This document shows positions 1 through 9,008 of a DNA stretch of 64,000 nucleotides, one piece after another. The translations under genes and the position numbers were made by a program. The notes below the pieces were generated by a model. It searched no databases and was not told the origin of the DNA. It saw only the letters and a list, made by a program, of their open reading frames with translations. The stretch lies in assembly GCF_001655775.1 (NCBI RefSeq), contig NZ_LXFF01000012.1, positions 23,354 to 87,353 of the forward strand, written 5' to 3'. Origin of the DNA: Candidatus Arthromitus sp. SFB-turkey. GTDB lineage: Bacteria; Bacillota; Clostridia; Clostridiales; Clostridiaceae. Every line of letters begins with the position of its first letter. Position 1 is the stretch's first letter.

Positions 1-63
1 GTATAAAAATTTTTAAAGCTGAAATAATCACAAATAAATATGACTACAGGGAGTTGTTTCGTT

Positions 64-555
64 ATGGATAATAATGCAAAAGTTATTAAATTTCAACAGA
101 ATATAGAAACAAAAGAAGACGTTATTAATTATTTGAAAAGTACAGATAGAATTGATTATGATGCGTTAATAAATGTTTTTAAGTCAAATGATAAAATTGT
201 TTTGAGTAGAAAAGAGATAATTTCTCTATTAAAAATAATAAATGATAAAAGTAATAGAAAGTGTCCTTATTGCAATAGTACGTTTATATCAAGACATCAA
301 AAACATACAAGATATAAAGATGGAGTTACTAAAGAAAGATTTAGATGTAAAGATTGTAGAAAAACTTTTTCAGATACAACAAATACAATTTTTCATAATG
401 CAAAACTTTCATTTGAAAAAATTCAAATGTGTGTTAAAGAAGTTACAAATGAAAACACTATAAGAAAAGCAGCAAAGAATGTGGATATATCTGTTCCTAC
501 AGCATTTTATATGAAACATAAAATTTTAAATGGAAGAGAAGTAGTTGAAATGTAA
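64..555 (+). CDS. Zinc-ribbon/HTH protein resembling an IS1595-type transposase N-terminus
   Basis: The protein is about 163 aa. Its middle holds a zinc ribbon with two CxxC pairs (CPYC and CKDC), followed by KTFSDTT and IFH, then a helix-turn-helix-like stretch. This order is the DNA-binding N-terminus of IS1/IS1595-family transposases. No DDE nuclease domain follows: the frame stops cleanly and radA begins 48 bases later. ATG 64 is preferred over the in-frame ATG at 40 because AGGGAG lies about ten bases before it. It could be a transposase relic or a domesticated DNA-binding protein. The first residues before the zinc ribbon are unremarkable. Function is unknown; the fold call is fairly safe, the role is not. 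Confidence 0.65.
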   Translation: MDNNAKVIKFQQNIETKEDVINYLKSTDRIDYDALINVFKSNDKIVLSRKEIISLLKIINDKSNRKCPYCNSTFISRHQKHTRYKDGVTKERFRCKDCRKTFSDTTNTIFHNAKLSFEKIQMCVKEVTNENTIRKAAKNVDISVPTAFYMKHKILNGREVVEM

Positions 556-603
556 GTAAAATGATATAATTGATTTACCTTTGTTTTTATTTTGGAGGTA
601 AAT

Positions 604-1998
604 TTGAAAAGTAAAATTGTATACATATGCTCTGAGTGTAAATTTGAACAACCGAAATGGACTGGACGTTGTCCAAATTGTGGTGTTTGGAATTCGTTTT
701 TAGAGTCTGAAATTTTGAAAAAGACGAATTCAAAATCAAATTCTAATAATAGAGTAACTTCTACTTCTAAGAAAGCACAGAAACTTTCTGATATAAAAGT
801 TTTAAATAGTGACAGAATAATAACTGATTTACATGAATTTAATCGTGTTGTTGGTGGAGGAATTGTAAGGGATTCTATAAGTATACTTGCAGCTAGACCA
901 GGAGCAGGGAAATCTACTCTTTTGTTACAAGTTGCACATGATATATCAAAGAAAGGATTTAAAGTTTTATATGCTTCAGGAGAAGAAAGTGAAAGTCAGA
1001 TTAAAAAGAGAGCTGATAGGATAATTGGTGAATGTTTAGAAGAAAATATATGGATATATTCAGATATTTCTTTGAATAATGTTTTGGAAGTTGTTAAGGA
1101 AGTTGATCCTGATTTTATAATAATTGATAGTATTCAAACATTTGTTTTAGAAGAATATTCTTCGAGACCAGGCTCACCAATACAAACAATGGAATGTGCT
1201 AATGAGCTTTTAAGAATTGCAAAGAATATAAATCGTCCAAGAGCTGTTATAATTGTTGGACAGATGACAAAAGAAGATGAACTTGCAGGTGTAAGAGCTT
1301 TAGAACATTTGGTTGATTGTGTTTTGATGATAGAAGGGGATAGTTTAGAAGAACTTCGTTCTCTTGTATGTTCTAAAAATAGGTTTGGAAGTACTGGAGA
1401 GGTTGGATTTTTTTCCATGACTGAAAAGGGAATGATATCTATAGATAATCCTTCACAGTTTTTTATGACTAAAAGAGATGAGAAAGATGAAGTTTTTGGA
1501 AGTAGTTTAAGTGTGATGAAGGAAGGAAATAGATGTATAATAGTTGAAATTGAAAGTTTAGTTTCCAATTCTATGGCTCCATATCCATCACGTATATCAG
1601 ATTGTTTAAAGAAAGACCAATTAAATACTTTAATTTCTATTCTTGAAGAAAGAGGAAAAATTAAATTATTTGATAAAAATGTAGTAATAAAAGCCACAGG
1701 TGGTATAAGGTTAAGAGAACAATGTGTAAATTTGGCAGTTATTATAAGTATAGTTTCTTCATTGAAAAACAAATCTATAGATAATGGATATGTTTTTATA
1801 GGTGATGTTGGTTTAACTGGAGAAATAAAACGTGTTCCATCTATGGAATTGAGATTAAAAGAAGTTGATAGAATAGGATTTTCAAAAGTTTATGTTCCAG
1901 AAGGTGAAAATTATAAAAATTTTAAGTTTAAAAATATAGAAGTAAAACCTTTTAGATACATATATGAAGTTATAAATGATGTTTTTAAAAGTAAGTAA
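604..1998 (+). CDS. radA: DNA repair protein RadA/Sms
   Basis: RadA is a RecA-like ATPase that helps process branched recombination intermediates. The protein is about 464 aa, normal for the family. It has an N-terminal zinc finger (CSEC...CPNC), a Walker A motif (ARPGAGKST) near residue 100, the RadA-specific KNRFGS motif near residue 258, and a C-terminal Lon-protease-like domain. TTG 604 is chosen because GGAGG (594-598) sits five bases upstream; a TTG at 592 overlaps that ribosome site. The stop codon lies inside the stem of an intrinsic terminator. In Clostridia and Bacillus radA often neighbours disA, which is not present here. Confidence 0.95.
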   Translation: MKSKIVYICSECKFEQPKWTGRCPNCGVWNSFLESEILKKTNSKSNSNNRVTSTSKKAQKLSDIKVLNSDRIITDLHEFNRVVGGGIVRDSISILAARPGAGKSTLLLQVAHDISKKGFKVLYASGEESESQIKKRADRIIGECLEENIWIYSDISLNNVLEVVKEVDPDFIIIDSIQTFVLEEYSSRPGSPIQTMECANELLRIAKNINRPRAVIIVGQMTKEDELAGVRALEHLVDCVLMIEGDSLEELRSLVCSKNRFGSTGEVGFFSMTEKGMISIDNPSQFFMTKRDEKDEVFGSSLSVMKEGNRCIIVEIESLVSNSMAPYPSRISDCLKKDQLNTLISILEERGKIKLFDKNVVIKATGGIRLREQCVNLAVIISIVSSLKNKSIDNGYVFIGDVGLTGEIKRVPSMELRLKEVDRIGFSKVYVPEGENYKNFKFKNIEVKPFRYIYEVINDVFKSK

Positions 1999-2030
1999 TT
2001 ACCTTTTTTTGTAGTTACTTACTTTTTTTA
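1988..2030 (+). terminator. Intrinsic terminator after radA
   Basis: Inverted repeat AAGTAAGTAA (1989-1998) and TTACTTACTT (2015-2024), followed by a T run. It includes the radA stop codon. Confidence 0.8.
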
Positions 2031-2134
2031 TATTTTTTACTTAAAAAATATAAAAAAATGAGGGTTTAAATAAATAAAAATAACTAATACTAAGAAATAT
2101 ATTTAATTGCGTTTAAGGGAAGTGAAAATTTTAT

Positions 2135-4246
2135 ATGTCACTTAAAATTAAAGTAATTTTGTTTTGTTTAGTTGTTTTTGTGGGAGGGATGATTGGATAT
2201 GCGTTAGGATTATCTATCATTCAGAAAAATTTTATTGATAGAAGAGTTGAGGAGTTAAAAGGTAAAGCACAGATTACATCTGTTGAACTTGAAAAAGATT
2301 TAGTAGGTTTGGCTTTGGATCTTCAGCTTTTAGGAACTATACCGAGCATACAAAATTTATTAACTGTTGATTACATATCACAAGAGTATAAAAATATAGA
2401 CAAAGATAATGCTTATTCTGTTATGAGATCATATCAAATTTTACAACAGGGAGTTATAAGTGATGTTACTCTTGTTAATACTAAGGGTTTAATAGAAATT
2501 TCTTCGGATAAATCTGTAGAGGGAAAATCTATTAAAGATTTTTCAGATGTTATTCATAAGGTGGCTATGGAAAATGATTATAATTTTATCACGTATTTTG
2601 ATGCAGATAAAAAAATTCCACAAGTTGCAATAACTATACGTTTAAAAGATTATAGAGATGAAAATATTGGTTATTTGGTTAGTGTTGTTTCAATAGAAAC
2701 CATTGAAAAACTTATAACTGATATGAAAATTGATATTGTTTATGATAGTTATGTTGAACTCTATAATTATGATAAAAGGGTTTTATATACTGAGTTTATG
2801 AATAAACGAGGAGAATATTTAACAAATGAAGAACTTTTAACAAATATTGCTAAAGTTGATATTGGAAATTTAGTTAGTGTTAGTGATTTTAAATCCGGAA
2901 GAACTAAATTTAAAATGATAACTTATTACATGTCAAATTTTAATTGGAAAATTTCTTATTTTGTTCCGGTGAAATCAATAATTCAAACTATGAAAAGAGA
3001 CCAATTTTTTGTTACGGTTATATTTTTGTTGTTCTTAATATTCTATGTTATAGTTTCGTTGATAACTTTAAGGATTATTGTGATAAGACCACTTTTAAGA
3101 ATTGATGACCTCATACTTAAAACTTCAAATTTTAATTTGGTAGATACATTTGAAGTTCAAAAAAGTACAAAAGATGAAATGAGAAAATCTTTTAACAACA
3201 TAATAAAAATGAGGCTAGGTCTTAGAGATGTAATAAAAGTTATAAAACTTATGGTAGTAGATTTGAATTCAAAATTTAATAATATTGAATTGTTATCTCA
3301 AGATCTTAAAGAGTTTACGACAATAACTTCATCAGAGACAGACAATTTGTATGCAGGTATGGAAGAAACAAACGCAACGCTTCAAGAGATAACTGCGTCA
3401 TCTAAACTTATAAGTGATGAGATGTTTAATATAAAGACTAACGCAGAAAAAGGTTATGATAGCACTCAAGATATTTCAAAGAGAACAAATTTAATTAAAA
3501 GCAATATTACAGATTCAAAGGATAAGGCTATAGAAATTTATGAAAATGTAAAAAGAAATCTTGAGGGAGCTATAGAAAAATCGAAGGCAGTTGATGAAAT
3601 AAATACTCTTACAGAATCTATTTTAAGTATTGCAAGTCAAACAAATTTATTAGCGTTAAATGCAGCGATTGAAGCAGCTAGAGCTGGTGAAGCTGGTAGG
3701 GGATTTGCAGTTGTTGCTGAAGAAATAAGAACTTTAGCAGAAGAAAGTTCTGTTACAGCAAACAACATTAAAGACATAGCGCAAAATGTAAATACTTCAA
3801 TTGAAAATTTAACTATGAGTTCAAAACAAATTCTTGAATTTATAGATAACAAAATAATTCTTGATTATGACAGTTTTATAAATAGTAGTGAAGAGTATAG
3901 AAATGATACATTTAGAATTAATGAGTTTATGAAAGATTTCTTGAACATTTCAAATAAAGTAAGTGATGCAGTTGAAACAATAGTTGGTTCTATAATGGAA
4001 ATTTCAACAACTGTAAACACAGGAACGATTGGTTTGTCTAATATTTCAGATAAGAATTTTCAAATAATTGAGAAGATAGATAGTTTGAAGAAATTTATTA
4101 AGGATAATAAAACCACAACTGGAAAATTGAATGGGATAATAAATAAATTTCAATTTTCAGAGGATTTAGATATAAAAATTTTTGAAAGCAATCAAGATTA
4201 TCAAGTAGAAGATGAACATAAAAAAGACGGCTATAGTGATAAGTAG
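2135..4246 (+). CDS. Methyl-accepting chemotaxis protein
   Basis: Transmembrane chemoreceptor of 703 aa. A first membrane helix (about residues 4-26) is followed by an extracytoplasmic sensor of about 260 residues (Cache-like by size, ligand unknown), a second helix (about 290-315), a HAMP-like linker and a coiled-coil signalling domain. The conserved hairpin tip, with [20 protein letters not shown] and then [16 protein letters not shown], lies near residues 503-540. No C-terminal CheR-tethering pentapeptide is seen. The start is supported by AAGGGAAGTG upstream. It precedes the flagellin block, so a role in motility is expected. Confidence 0.93.
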   Translation: MSLKIKVILFCLVVFVGGMIGYALGLSIIQKNFIDRRVEELKGKAQITSVELEKDLVGLALDLQLLGTIPSIQNLLTVDYISQEYKNIDKDNAYSVMRSYQILQQGVISDVTLVNTKGLIEISSDKSVEGKSIKDFSDVIHKVAMENDYNFITYFDADKKIPQVAITIRLKDYRDENIGYLVSVVSIETIEKLITDMKIDIVYDSYVELYNYDKRVLYTEFMNKRGEYLTNEELLTNIAKVDIGNLVSVSDFKSGRTKFKMITYYMSNFNWKISYFVPVKSIIQTMKRDQFFVTVIFLLFLIFYVIVSLITLRIIVIRPLLRIDDLILKTSNFNLVDTFEVQKSTKDEMRKSFNNIIKMRLGLRDVIKVIKLMVVDLNSKFNNIELLSQDLKEFTTITSSETDNLYAGMEETNATLQEITASSKLISDEMFNIKTNAEKGYDSTQDISKRTNLIKSNITDSKDKAIEIYENVKRNLEGAIEKSKAVDEINTLTESILSIASQTNLLALNAAIEAARAGEAGRGFAVVAEEIRTLAEESSVTANNIKDIAQNVNTSIENLTMSSKQILEFIDNKIILDYDSFINSSEEYRNDTFRINEFMKDFLNISNKVSDAVETIVGSIMEISTTVNTGTIGLSNISDKNFQIIEKIDSLKKFIKDNKTTTGKLNGIINKFQFSEDLDIKIFESNQDYQVEDEHKKDGYSDK

Positions 4247-4276
4247 TTTTAATTTTATTGTTTGGAAGGTGAAAAA

Positions 4277-5419
4277 ATGGAAGCAGTTAAGAAGAAAAAG
4301 GATAATTATCAATATTCAAATTTAAATACGAGCAATTATGATTTAATAATGCACGAAGTGGAGAGAATGTATTTTTTAAGTCCAAAACCTGTGATGTTTG
4401 TAATTCAAAATTATAATTTATTTGAAGAACAAATAAACAAGGGATACTATGACAAAGAATCATACAAAACTTTAATGAGTGCATATTTCATGAGAGAGTA
4501 TGAGTGGGAAATTGAAAATGAAAAAATTCAGTATGTGCCAAGTGATGAGATGGCATACACACTTATATTTGAATCTTTAACAAAAGTTAATGACAATGTT
4601 GTAGTTCTTTCACCTTTGGAAAAAATACTTAGATATAAAATTTTGGCGTCTAGCCGAAATCTTATATCTATTCCTATGTTAGTTGAAGATGATAGAGTTG
4701 AGCTTGATTTTGAGTTGTTGGAAGAATACTCTAAGAATGCAAAAGTTATGGTTATAAGCAATCCACATTATCCTTCTGGAAGATGTTTTACTGAAGCGGA
4801 GTTAAAAAAACTTGGGGAGATTGCGAGAAAAAATAATCTTTGGATTTTAAGTATTGAAGAAGGCTACGAACTTACAAGAGAAGGGGTTAAATATATTCCA
4901 ACGTCAAAGGCATTAGAAAATAGCAGTAATGTTATAACTTATTTGAGTCCATGCAAGACTTTAAATTTAATGGATAGTAGTATGGGGAATTTGGTTATAA
5001 ATAATAAAAAGTTTAGGGAATTTATGCAGACACAACTAAATGATAATAGTCGTTTTGCAATAAATGCTATTGATGTTGAAATATTCAATATCTTTTATAG
5101 TAGGATTGCAGGTTGGACTAGAAAATTAAGAGAGTATGTAAACAGTAATTTTGATTTATTTGATAAATATTTGGAAAAAATATTTGGAAATTTAAAGCTT
5201 GAGAAACCAGAAAGTGGAAGTCTTGCATTTATAGATTTAACAAAATATGGATATATGCCAGAGGAACTTGAATACAGAATTTTGAAAACAGGAAAACTCA
5301 CATTGAAATTTGGAGAGGAAATAGAAGGAAGCTTACAAGGAAAAATTGTTCTCAATATGGCATATCCAAGAGAGATGATAAAAGAAGCGTTGAATAGAAT
5401 ACGAATGTCTTTAAGTTAA
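4277..5419 (+). CDS. PatB/MalY-like PLP aminotransferase homologue with altered cofactor site
   Basis: Fold-type I aminotransferase-like protein of about 380 aa. The stretch SNPHYPSGR and the lysine motif SPCKTLNL (Lys about 227, the expected Schiff-base residue) match the MalY/PatB C-S lyase and aminotransferase branch. The usual SDE motif, whose Asp pairs with the pyridine nitrogen of PLP, reads SIEE here (Ile about 193), so the activity may be altered or lost. ATG 4277 has a GGAAGG ribosome site; a TTG at 4262 is an alternative. It starts 30 bases after the chemoreceptor with no terminator between, so the two are probably cotranscribed. The substrate is unknown. Confidence 0.75.
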   Translation: MEAVKKKKDNYQYSNLNTSNYDLIMHEVERMYFLSPKPVMFVIQNYNLFEEQINKGYYDKESYKTLMSAYFMREYEWEIENEKIQYVPSDEMAYTLIFESLTKVNDNVVVLSPLEKILRYKILASSRNLISIPMLVEDDRVELDFELLEEYSKNAKVMVISNPHYPSGRCFTEAELKKLGEIARKNNLWILSIEEGYELTREGVKYIPTSKALENSSNVITYLSPCKTLNLMDSSMGNLVINNKKFREFMQTQLNDNSRFAINAIDVEIFNIFYSRIAGWTRKLREYVNSNFDLFDKYLEKIFGNLKLEKPESGSLAFIDLTKYGYMPEELEYRILKTGKLTLKFGEEIEGSLQGKIVLNMAYPREMIKEALNRIRMSLS

Positions 5420-5438
5420 ATTTTTTGAAAAAAAAGTA

Positions 5439-5465
5439 TTAATAAATTTTATATGGAAACGATAA
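5439..5465 (+). promoter_or_regulatory. Putative sigma-D (sigma-28) promoter of flagellin 1
   Basis: AACGATAA (5458-5465) resembles the sigma-28 -10 box GCCGATAA. TTAA lies 15 bases upstream (consensus TAAA). The match is partial, but the location ahead of a flagellin gene is right. Confidence 0.45.
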
Positions 5466-5536
5466 ATAGAGTAAATGATTGATGACACAAAAGATACAAG
5501 GATGTAAATTTTTGAAATTCAAGGAGGAATGAAATT

Positions 5537-6724
5537 ATGATAATTAATCACAACTTAAATGCAATGAATGCACACAGAAATATGTCAGGAGCAACAACTG
5601 CACAAGGAAAATCAATGGAGAAATTAAGTTCAGGTCTTAGAATAAATAGAGCTGGGGATGACGCTGCTGGTCTTGCAATATCTGAAAAAATGAGATCGCA
5701 AATAAGAGGACTTAACCAAGCATCAAGAAACGCACAAGATGGAATATCAATGATACAAACAGCAGAAGGAGCTTTATCAGAGACTCAAGCAATAGGACAA
5801 AGAATGAGAGAGCTTGCAGTTCAATCAGCAAACGGAACTTATACAGATGAAGATAGAGCGTTAATAAATCAAGAGTTTGAACAATTAAAATCTGAGATAG
5901 ATAGAATTGCTAATGATACAGAGTTTAATGGAAATAAAGTTTTAAATGGTAATCTTTCTGGAAAAGAATTTGAAACTGGAACTATTACTGCTACTGGTAA
6001 TACTGGTACACAAGTAGTAGCTGGTTTAGAGGGTAAATTTACTGGTAGTGAATTTGAAAAATTAGGAGAAGGTAATTTTGAGATAAAGGTTACAGTAGGT
6101 GCAAAAAGTGGTGATAATGCTGATATAACTTTGGAATTAATTGATAAATCACATTTTAATGGTGAAAAAGAATATGTAATGGATAGTTTTACTCTCGAGG
6201 ATATTGATATTACTAATGGAACTCAGGAAAGCTTTACTCTAGGTGGAGTAACTGTCGAGTTAAGTACTAATGGTTTTAATGAAAATAGATCACAATCAAT
6301 TAAATTTACAAATACAGCAGAAAAAACAGGAGATGGGGTATCGCTTCAAGTTGGAGCAAATAAAGATCAAATGATAGGACTTAGCATGGAAAATATGAGA
6401 AGTAGAGAGCTTGGACTTGGAGGAATTGGAGTTGGAACTGCAGCTGATTCTCAAGAAGCAATTGAGCGTTTAGATGTAGCTATTGAAAGAGTTTCAGCAC
6501 AAAGAGCAGACCTTGGAGCAGCACAAAACAGATTAGAGCACACAATAGCTTCAACAGATAACACAGCAGAAAACTTACAAGCAGCTGAGTCAAGAATAAG
6601 AGACGTAGATATGGCAAAAGAAATGATGAACTTAACAAGATTAAATGTATTACAACAAGCTTCTCAATCAATGCTTGCTCAAGCTAATCAAGCACCTCAA
6701 CAAGTTTTATCTATCTTAAGATAA
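5537..6724 (+). CDS. Flagellin (paralogue 1)
   Basis: Filament subunit of 395 aa. The N-terminal D0/D1 region (about residues 1-140, starting MIINHNLNAMNAHRN) and C-terminal D1/D0 region (about 285-395, ending QQVLSILR) are typical. The central 140-285 is a variable D2-like domain. The N-terminal D1 stretch QRMRELAVQSANGTYTDEDR is the region recognised by host TLR5 in other bacteria, so TLR5 activity is plausible but inferred. AAGGAGGA precedes the start. It is followed by its own terminator and separated from the other three flagellins by an Rpn-type gene. Confidence 0.97.
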   Translation: MIINHNLNAMNAHRNMSGATTAQGKSMEKLSSGLRINRAGDDAAGLAISEKMRSQIRGLNQASRNAQDGISMIQTAEGALSETQAIGQRMRELAVQSANGTYTDEDRALINQEFEQLKSEIDRIANDTEFNGNKVLNGNLSGKEFETGTITATGNTGTQVVAGLEGKFTGSEFEKLGEGNFEIKVTVGAKSGDNADITLELIDKSHFNGEKEYVMDSFTLEDIDITNGTQESFTLGGVTVELSTNGFNENRSQSIKFTNTAEKTGDGVSLQVGANKDQMIGLSMENMRSRELGLGGIGVGTAADSQEAIERLDVAIERVSAQRADLGAAQNRLEHTIASTDNTAENLQAAESRIRDVDMAKEMMNLTRLNVLQQASQSMLAQANQAPQQVLSILR

Positions 6725-6729
6725 TTTAT

Positions 6730-6767
6730 AAAAGCTACTGAATTGATTTCAGTGGCTTTTTCTTTTT
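6730..6767 (+). terminator. Terminator after flagellin 1
   Basis: Thirteen-base arms (6730-6742 and 6748-6760, one G-U pair) followed by TTCTTTTT. Confidence 0.85.
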
Positions 6768-6828
6768 AAATTGGGTTCTATAATTTGTGTTATAATAATT
6801 TTATATCACAGCAAAAGGATTTACACAG

Positions 6829-7647
6829 ATGAAAATTAATCAAAAAGATTTATGGGAAAATTTAACTTTAAGTAATGACTTTATGTTTTCAAAAGTTATG
6901 AGAGATAAAGAAATTTGTAGAGAAACTCTTGAGATTCTTTTAGACAAAAAGATTGGAGAGATAACTTACATAGATAATCAGAAAACTATTGATATAAATT
7001 ACGATGCAAAAAGTGTTCGACTTGATGTTTACGTTGAAGATGAAAAAAGAATTTATAATATAGAAATGCAAGTAGTAAATAAAAAAGATTTAGCAAAAAG
7101 AAGTAGATATTATCAAAGTATGATAGATTTAAATGCAATAGAAAAAGGAGAAATTTATAGAGATTTAAAAGAAAGTATCGTTATATTTATCTGTAAATTT
7201 GATCCATTTGGAGAAGGACTTTCTAAATATACTTTTGAGAATATTTGTAATGAAAATAAGGAATTATACTTAAAAGATGGAACGAGTAAAGTATTTTTCA
7301 ATACGAAAGATTATTATAAAGAAAGAAGTGAAGATGCAAAATCATTTCTAGAATATATTGAGAAAGAAACAACTAGCGAAAATAATTTTGTGAAAAAATT
7401 AGAACAAAAGATAAGAAATATTAAGGAAAATAAAGAATGGAGGGCTGAATATATGAAATCTTTGTTGAGAGAACAGGAAATAGCAAGAGATAATTTTGAA
7501 AAAGGAAAGATAAAGGGAAGAGAAGAAGGAATTAAAAATTTGATTGAGAGTTTTAAAGAACTTGGAATTAATGAAGAAATAATTGTACAAAAATTAATTG
7601 AAAAATATGGTTTAAGTGAGCAAAAGGCTAAAGATTATTTAAGATAA
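6829..7647 (+). CDS. Rpn family PD-(D/E)XK nuclease (transposase_31-like)
   Basis: The protein is 272 aa. The opening WENLTLSNDFMFSKVMRDKE and the segment RLDVYVEDEKRIYNIEMQ are characteristic of the Rpn/PDDEXK_2 family, whose E. coli members are recombination-promoting nucleases. Asp in RLDVY and the ExQ in NIEMQ match the PD-(D/E)XK active-site pattern. The C-terminus, rich in Glu and Lys and ending in SEQKAKDYL, is the usual helical tail. It sits between two flagellin genes with terminators on both sides, so it looks like an independently expressed insertion. No terminal repeats or target duplication were seen. Confidence 0.85.
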   Translation: MKINQKDLWENLTLSNDFMFSKVMRDKEICRETLEILLDKKIGEITYIDNQKTIDINYDAKSVRLDVYVEDEKRIYNIEMQVVNKKDLAKRSRYYQSMIDLNAIEKGEIYRDLKESIVIFICKFDPFGEGLSKYTFENICNENKELYLKDGTSKVFFNTKDYYKERSEDAKSFLEYIEKETTSENNFVKKLEQKIRNIKENKEWRAEYMKSLLREQEIARDNFEKGKIKGREEGIKNLIESFKELGINEEIIVQKLIEKYGLSEQKAKDYLR

Positions 7648-7686
7648 TAAAATTATGAACTAAATATGAATAAATAAAGTTTAAAC

Positions 7687-7728
7687 AAACAAACTAATTG
7701 TATATTGAATTAGTTTGTTTTTCTTTTT
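7687..7728 (+). terminator. Strong terminator immediately before flagellin 2
   Basis: A perfect 13-base stem (AAACAAACTAATT, 7687-7699; complement 7708-7720), an eight-base loop and then TTCTTTTTT. It ends only about 20 bases before the flagellin 2 start, so it may also act as an attenuator. Confidence 0.88.
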
Positions 7729-7748
7729 TGTAGGAGGAATTTTTAGAT

Positions 7749-8942
7749 ATGATAATTAACCATAATATGAATGCAATGAATGCACATAGAAATATGAATT
7801 CTTCAACAATTGCACAAGGTAAGGCAATGGAAAAATTAAGTTCAGGTTTAAGAATAAATAGAGCAGCAGACGATGCTGCAGGTCTAGCAATTTCTGAAAA
7901 AATGAGATCACAAATAAGAGGACTTAATCAAGCATCAAGGAACGCACAAGATGGAATATCAATGATACAAACAGCAGAGGGAGCTTTGTCAGAGACTCAA
8001 GCAATAGGACAAAGAATGAGAGAACTTGCAGTACAATCAGCAAACGGAACGTACACAGATGAAGACAGAGCACTAATAAATCAAGAATTTTTACAATTAA
8101 AATCCGAAATTGATAGAATTGCAACTGATACAGAATTTAATGGAAATAAAGTTTTAAATGGTTCTCTTTCTGGGAAGGAAATTAATAGCGATAGAAATAC
8201 AGCTAAAGTGGTAGGAGTTTCGGGAGGAACCATAAATAATAATACGGATATTCAAGCTATTTTTGGTAGTATTGATTCAGAAGAATTAGCGAAATTAGGA
8301 GAAGGTGTATTTAATATAAAAATATCTCATAGTGATACTGATGAAAGTATAACAATTGATTTAATAGATAAATCCCACTTTAATGGTGGAAAAGAGTATA
8401 TTATGGATAGTTTTACATTTATACCTGCTGGAGATAATGAGAGTTTTGAATTAGCGGGTGTACAAATAGAATTAGATGGATTAAATACTAATATAGAAAG
8501 TGGTGAAAGTGCTATAATTGAATTTACAAACGAAGTAACAAAAGATGAAGATGGAGTTACACTTCAAGTTGGAGCTAACAAGAATCAGAGTATTGGAATT
8601 AGTATAGATACTATGAGAAGCAGAGAGCTTGGACTTGGTGGAGTTAGTGTTGCCACAGCTGCAGATGCACAAGATGCAATACAACTTATTGATGATGCAG
8701 TTTCAAGAGTTTCATCACAAAGGGCAGATCTTGGAGCTACACAAAATAGATTGGAGCACACAATCGCTTCAACAGATAACACAGCAGAAAATTTACAAGC
8801 ATCTGAATCAAGAATAAGAGATGTTGACATGGCAAAAGAAATGATGAATTTAACAAGATTAAATGTTTTACAACAAGCTTCTCAAGCAATGCTTGCTCAA
8901 GCTAACCAAGCACCTCAAAATGTTTTATCAATTTTAAAATAA
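7749..8942 (+). CDS. Flagellin (paralogue 2)
   Basis: Flagellin of 397 aa with the same conserved ends as paralogue 1, beginning MIINHNMNAMNAHRN and ending QNVLSILK. The central domain (about 140-285) differs but shares short blocks with paralogue 1, such as IDKSHFNG and the YIMDSFTF/YVMDSFTL segment. Start ATG 7749 follows AGGAGG at 7732-7737. No convincing promoter was seen between the strong terminator and the start, so expression may depend on a promoter overlapping the hairpin or on read-through. At DNA level the conserved ends are close to the other paralogues and could support gene conversion. Confidence 0.97.
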   Translation: MIINHNMNAMNAHRNMNSSTIAQGKAMEKLSSGLRINRAADDAAGLAISEKMRSQIRGLNQASRNAQDGISMIQTAEGALSETQAIGQRMRELAVQSANGTYTDEDRALINQEFLQLKSEIDRIATDTEFNGNKVLNGSLSGKEINSDRNTAKVVGVSGGTINNNTDIQAIFGSIDSEELAKLGEGVFNIKISHSDTDESITIDLIDKSHFNGGKEYIMDSFTFIPAGDNESFELAGVQIELDGLNTNIESGESAIIEFTNEVTKDEDGVTLQVGANKNQSIGISIDTMRSRELGLGGVSVATAADAQDAIQLIDDAVSRVSSQRADLGATQNRLEHTIASTDNTAENLQASESRIRDVDMAKEMMNLTRLNVLQQASQAMLAQANQAPQNVLSILK

Positions 8943-8946
8943 TAAA

Positions 8947-8993
8947 TTAAAAAGAATTTGGCGTACCGTTTGCTAAATTCTTTTTAATTATTT
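8947..8993 (+). terminator. Terminator between flagellins 2 and 3
   Basis: A perfect 13-base stem (TTAAAAAGAATTT, 8947-8959; complement 8975-8987). The 3' arm is U-rich (CTTTTTAA), followed by TTATTTT. It ends just before the GGAGAGG ribosome site of flagellin 3. Confidence 0.75.
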
Positions 8994-9008
8994 TGGAGAG
9001 GTTTTGTT

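Noticed and set aside
1134..1772. 212-codon minus-strand frame inside radA
   Set aside because: Antisense shadow of a well-supported gene; no ribosome site and no recognisable protein.
7675..7701. TAAAGTTT upstream of flagellin 2 as a sigma-D -35 box
   Set aside because: The -35 match is good, but the expected -10 position reads CTAATTGT, far from GCCGATAA, and falls inside the terminator stem.
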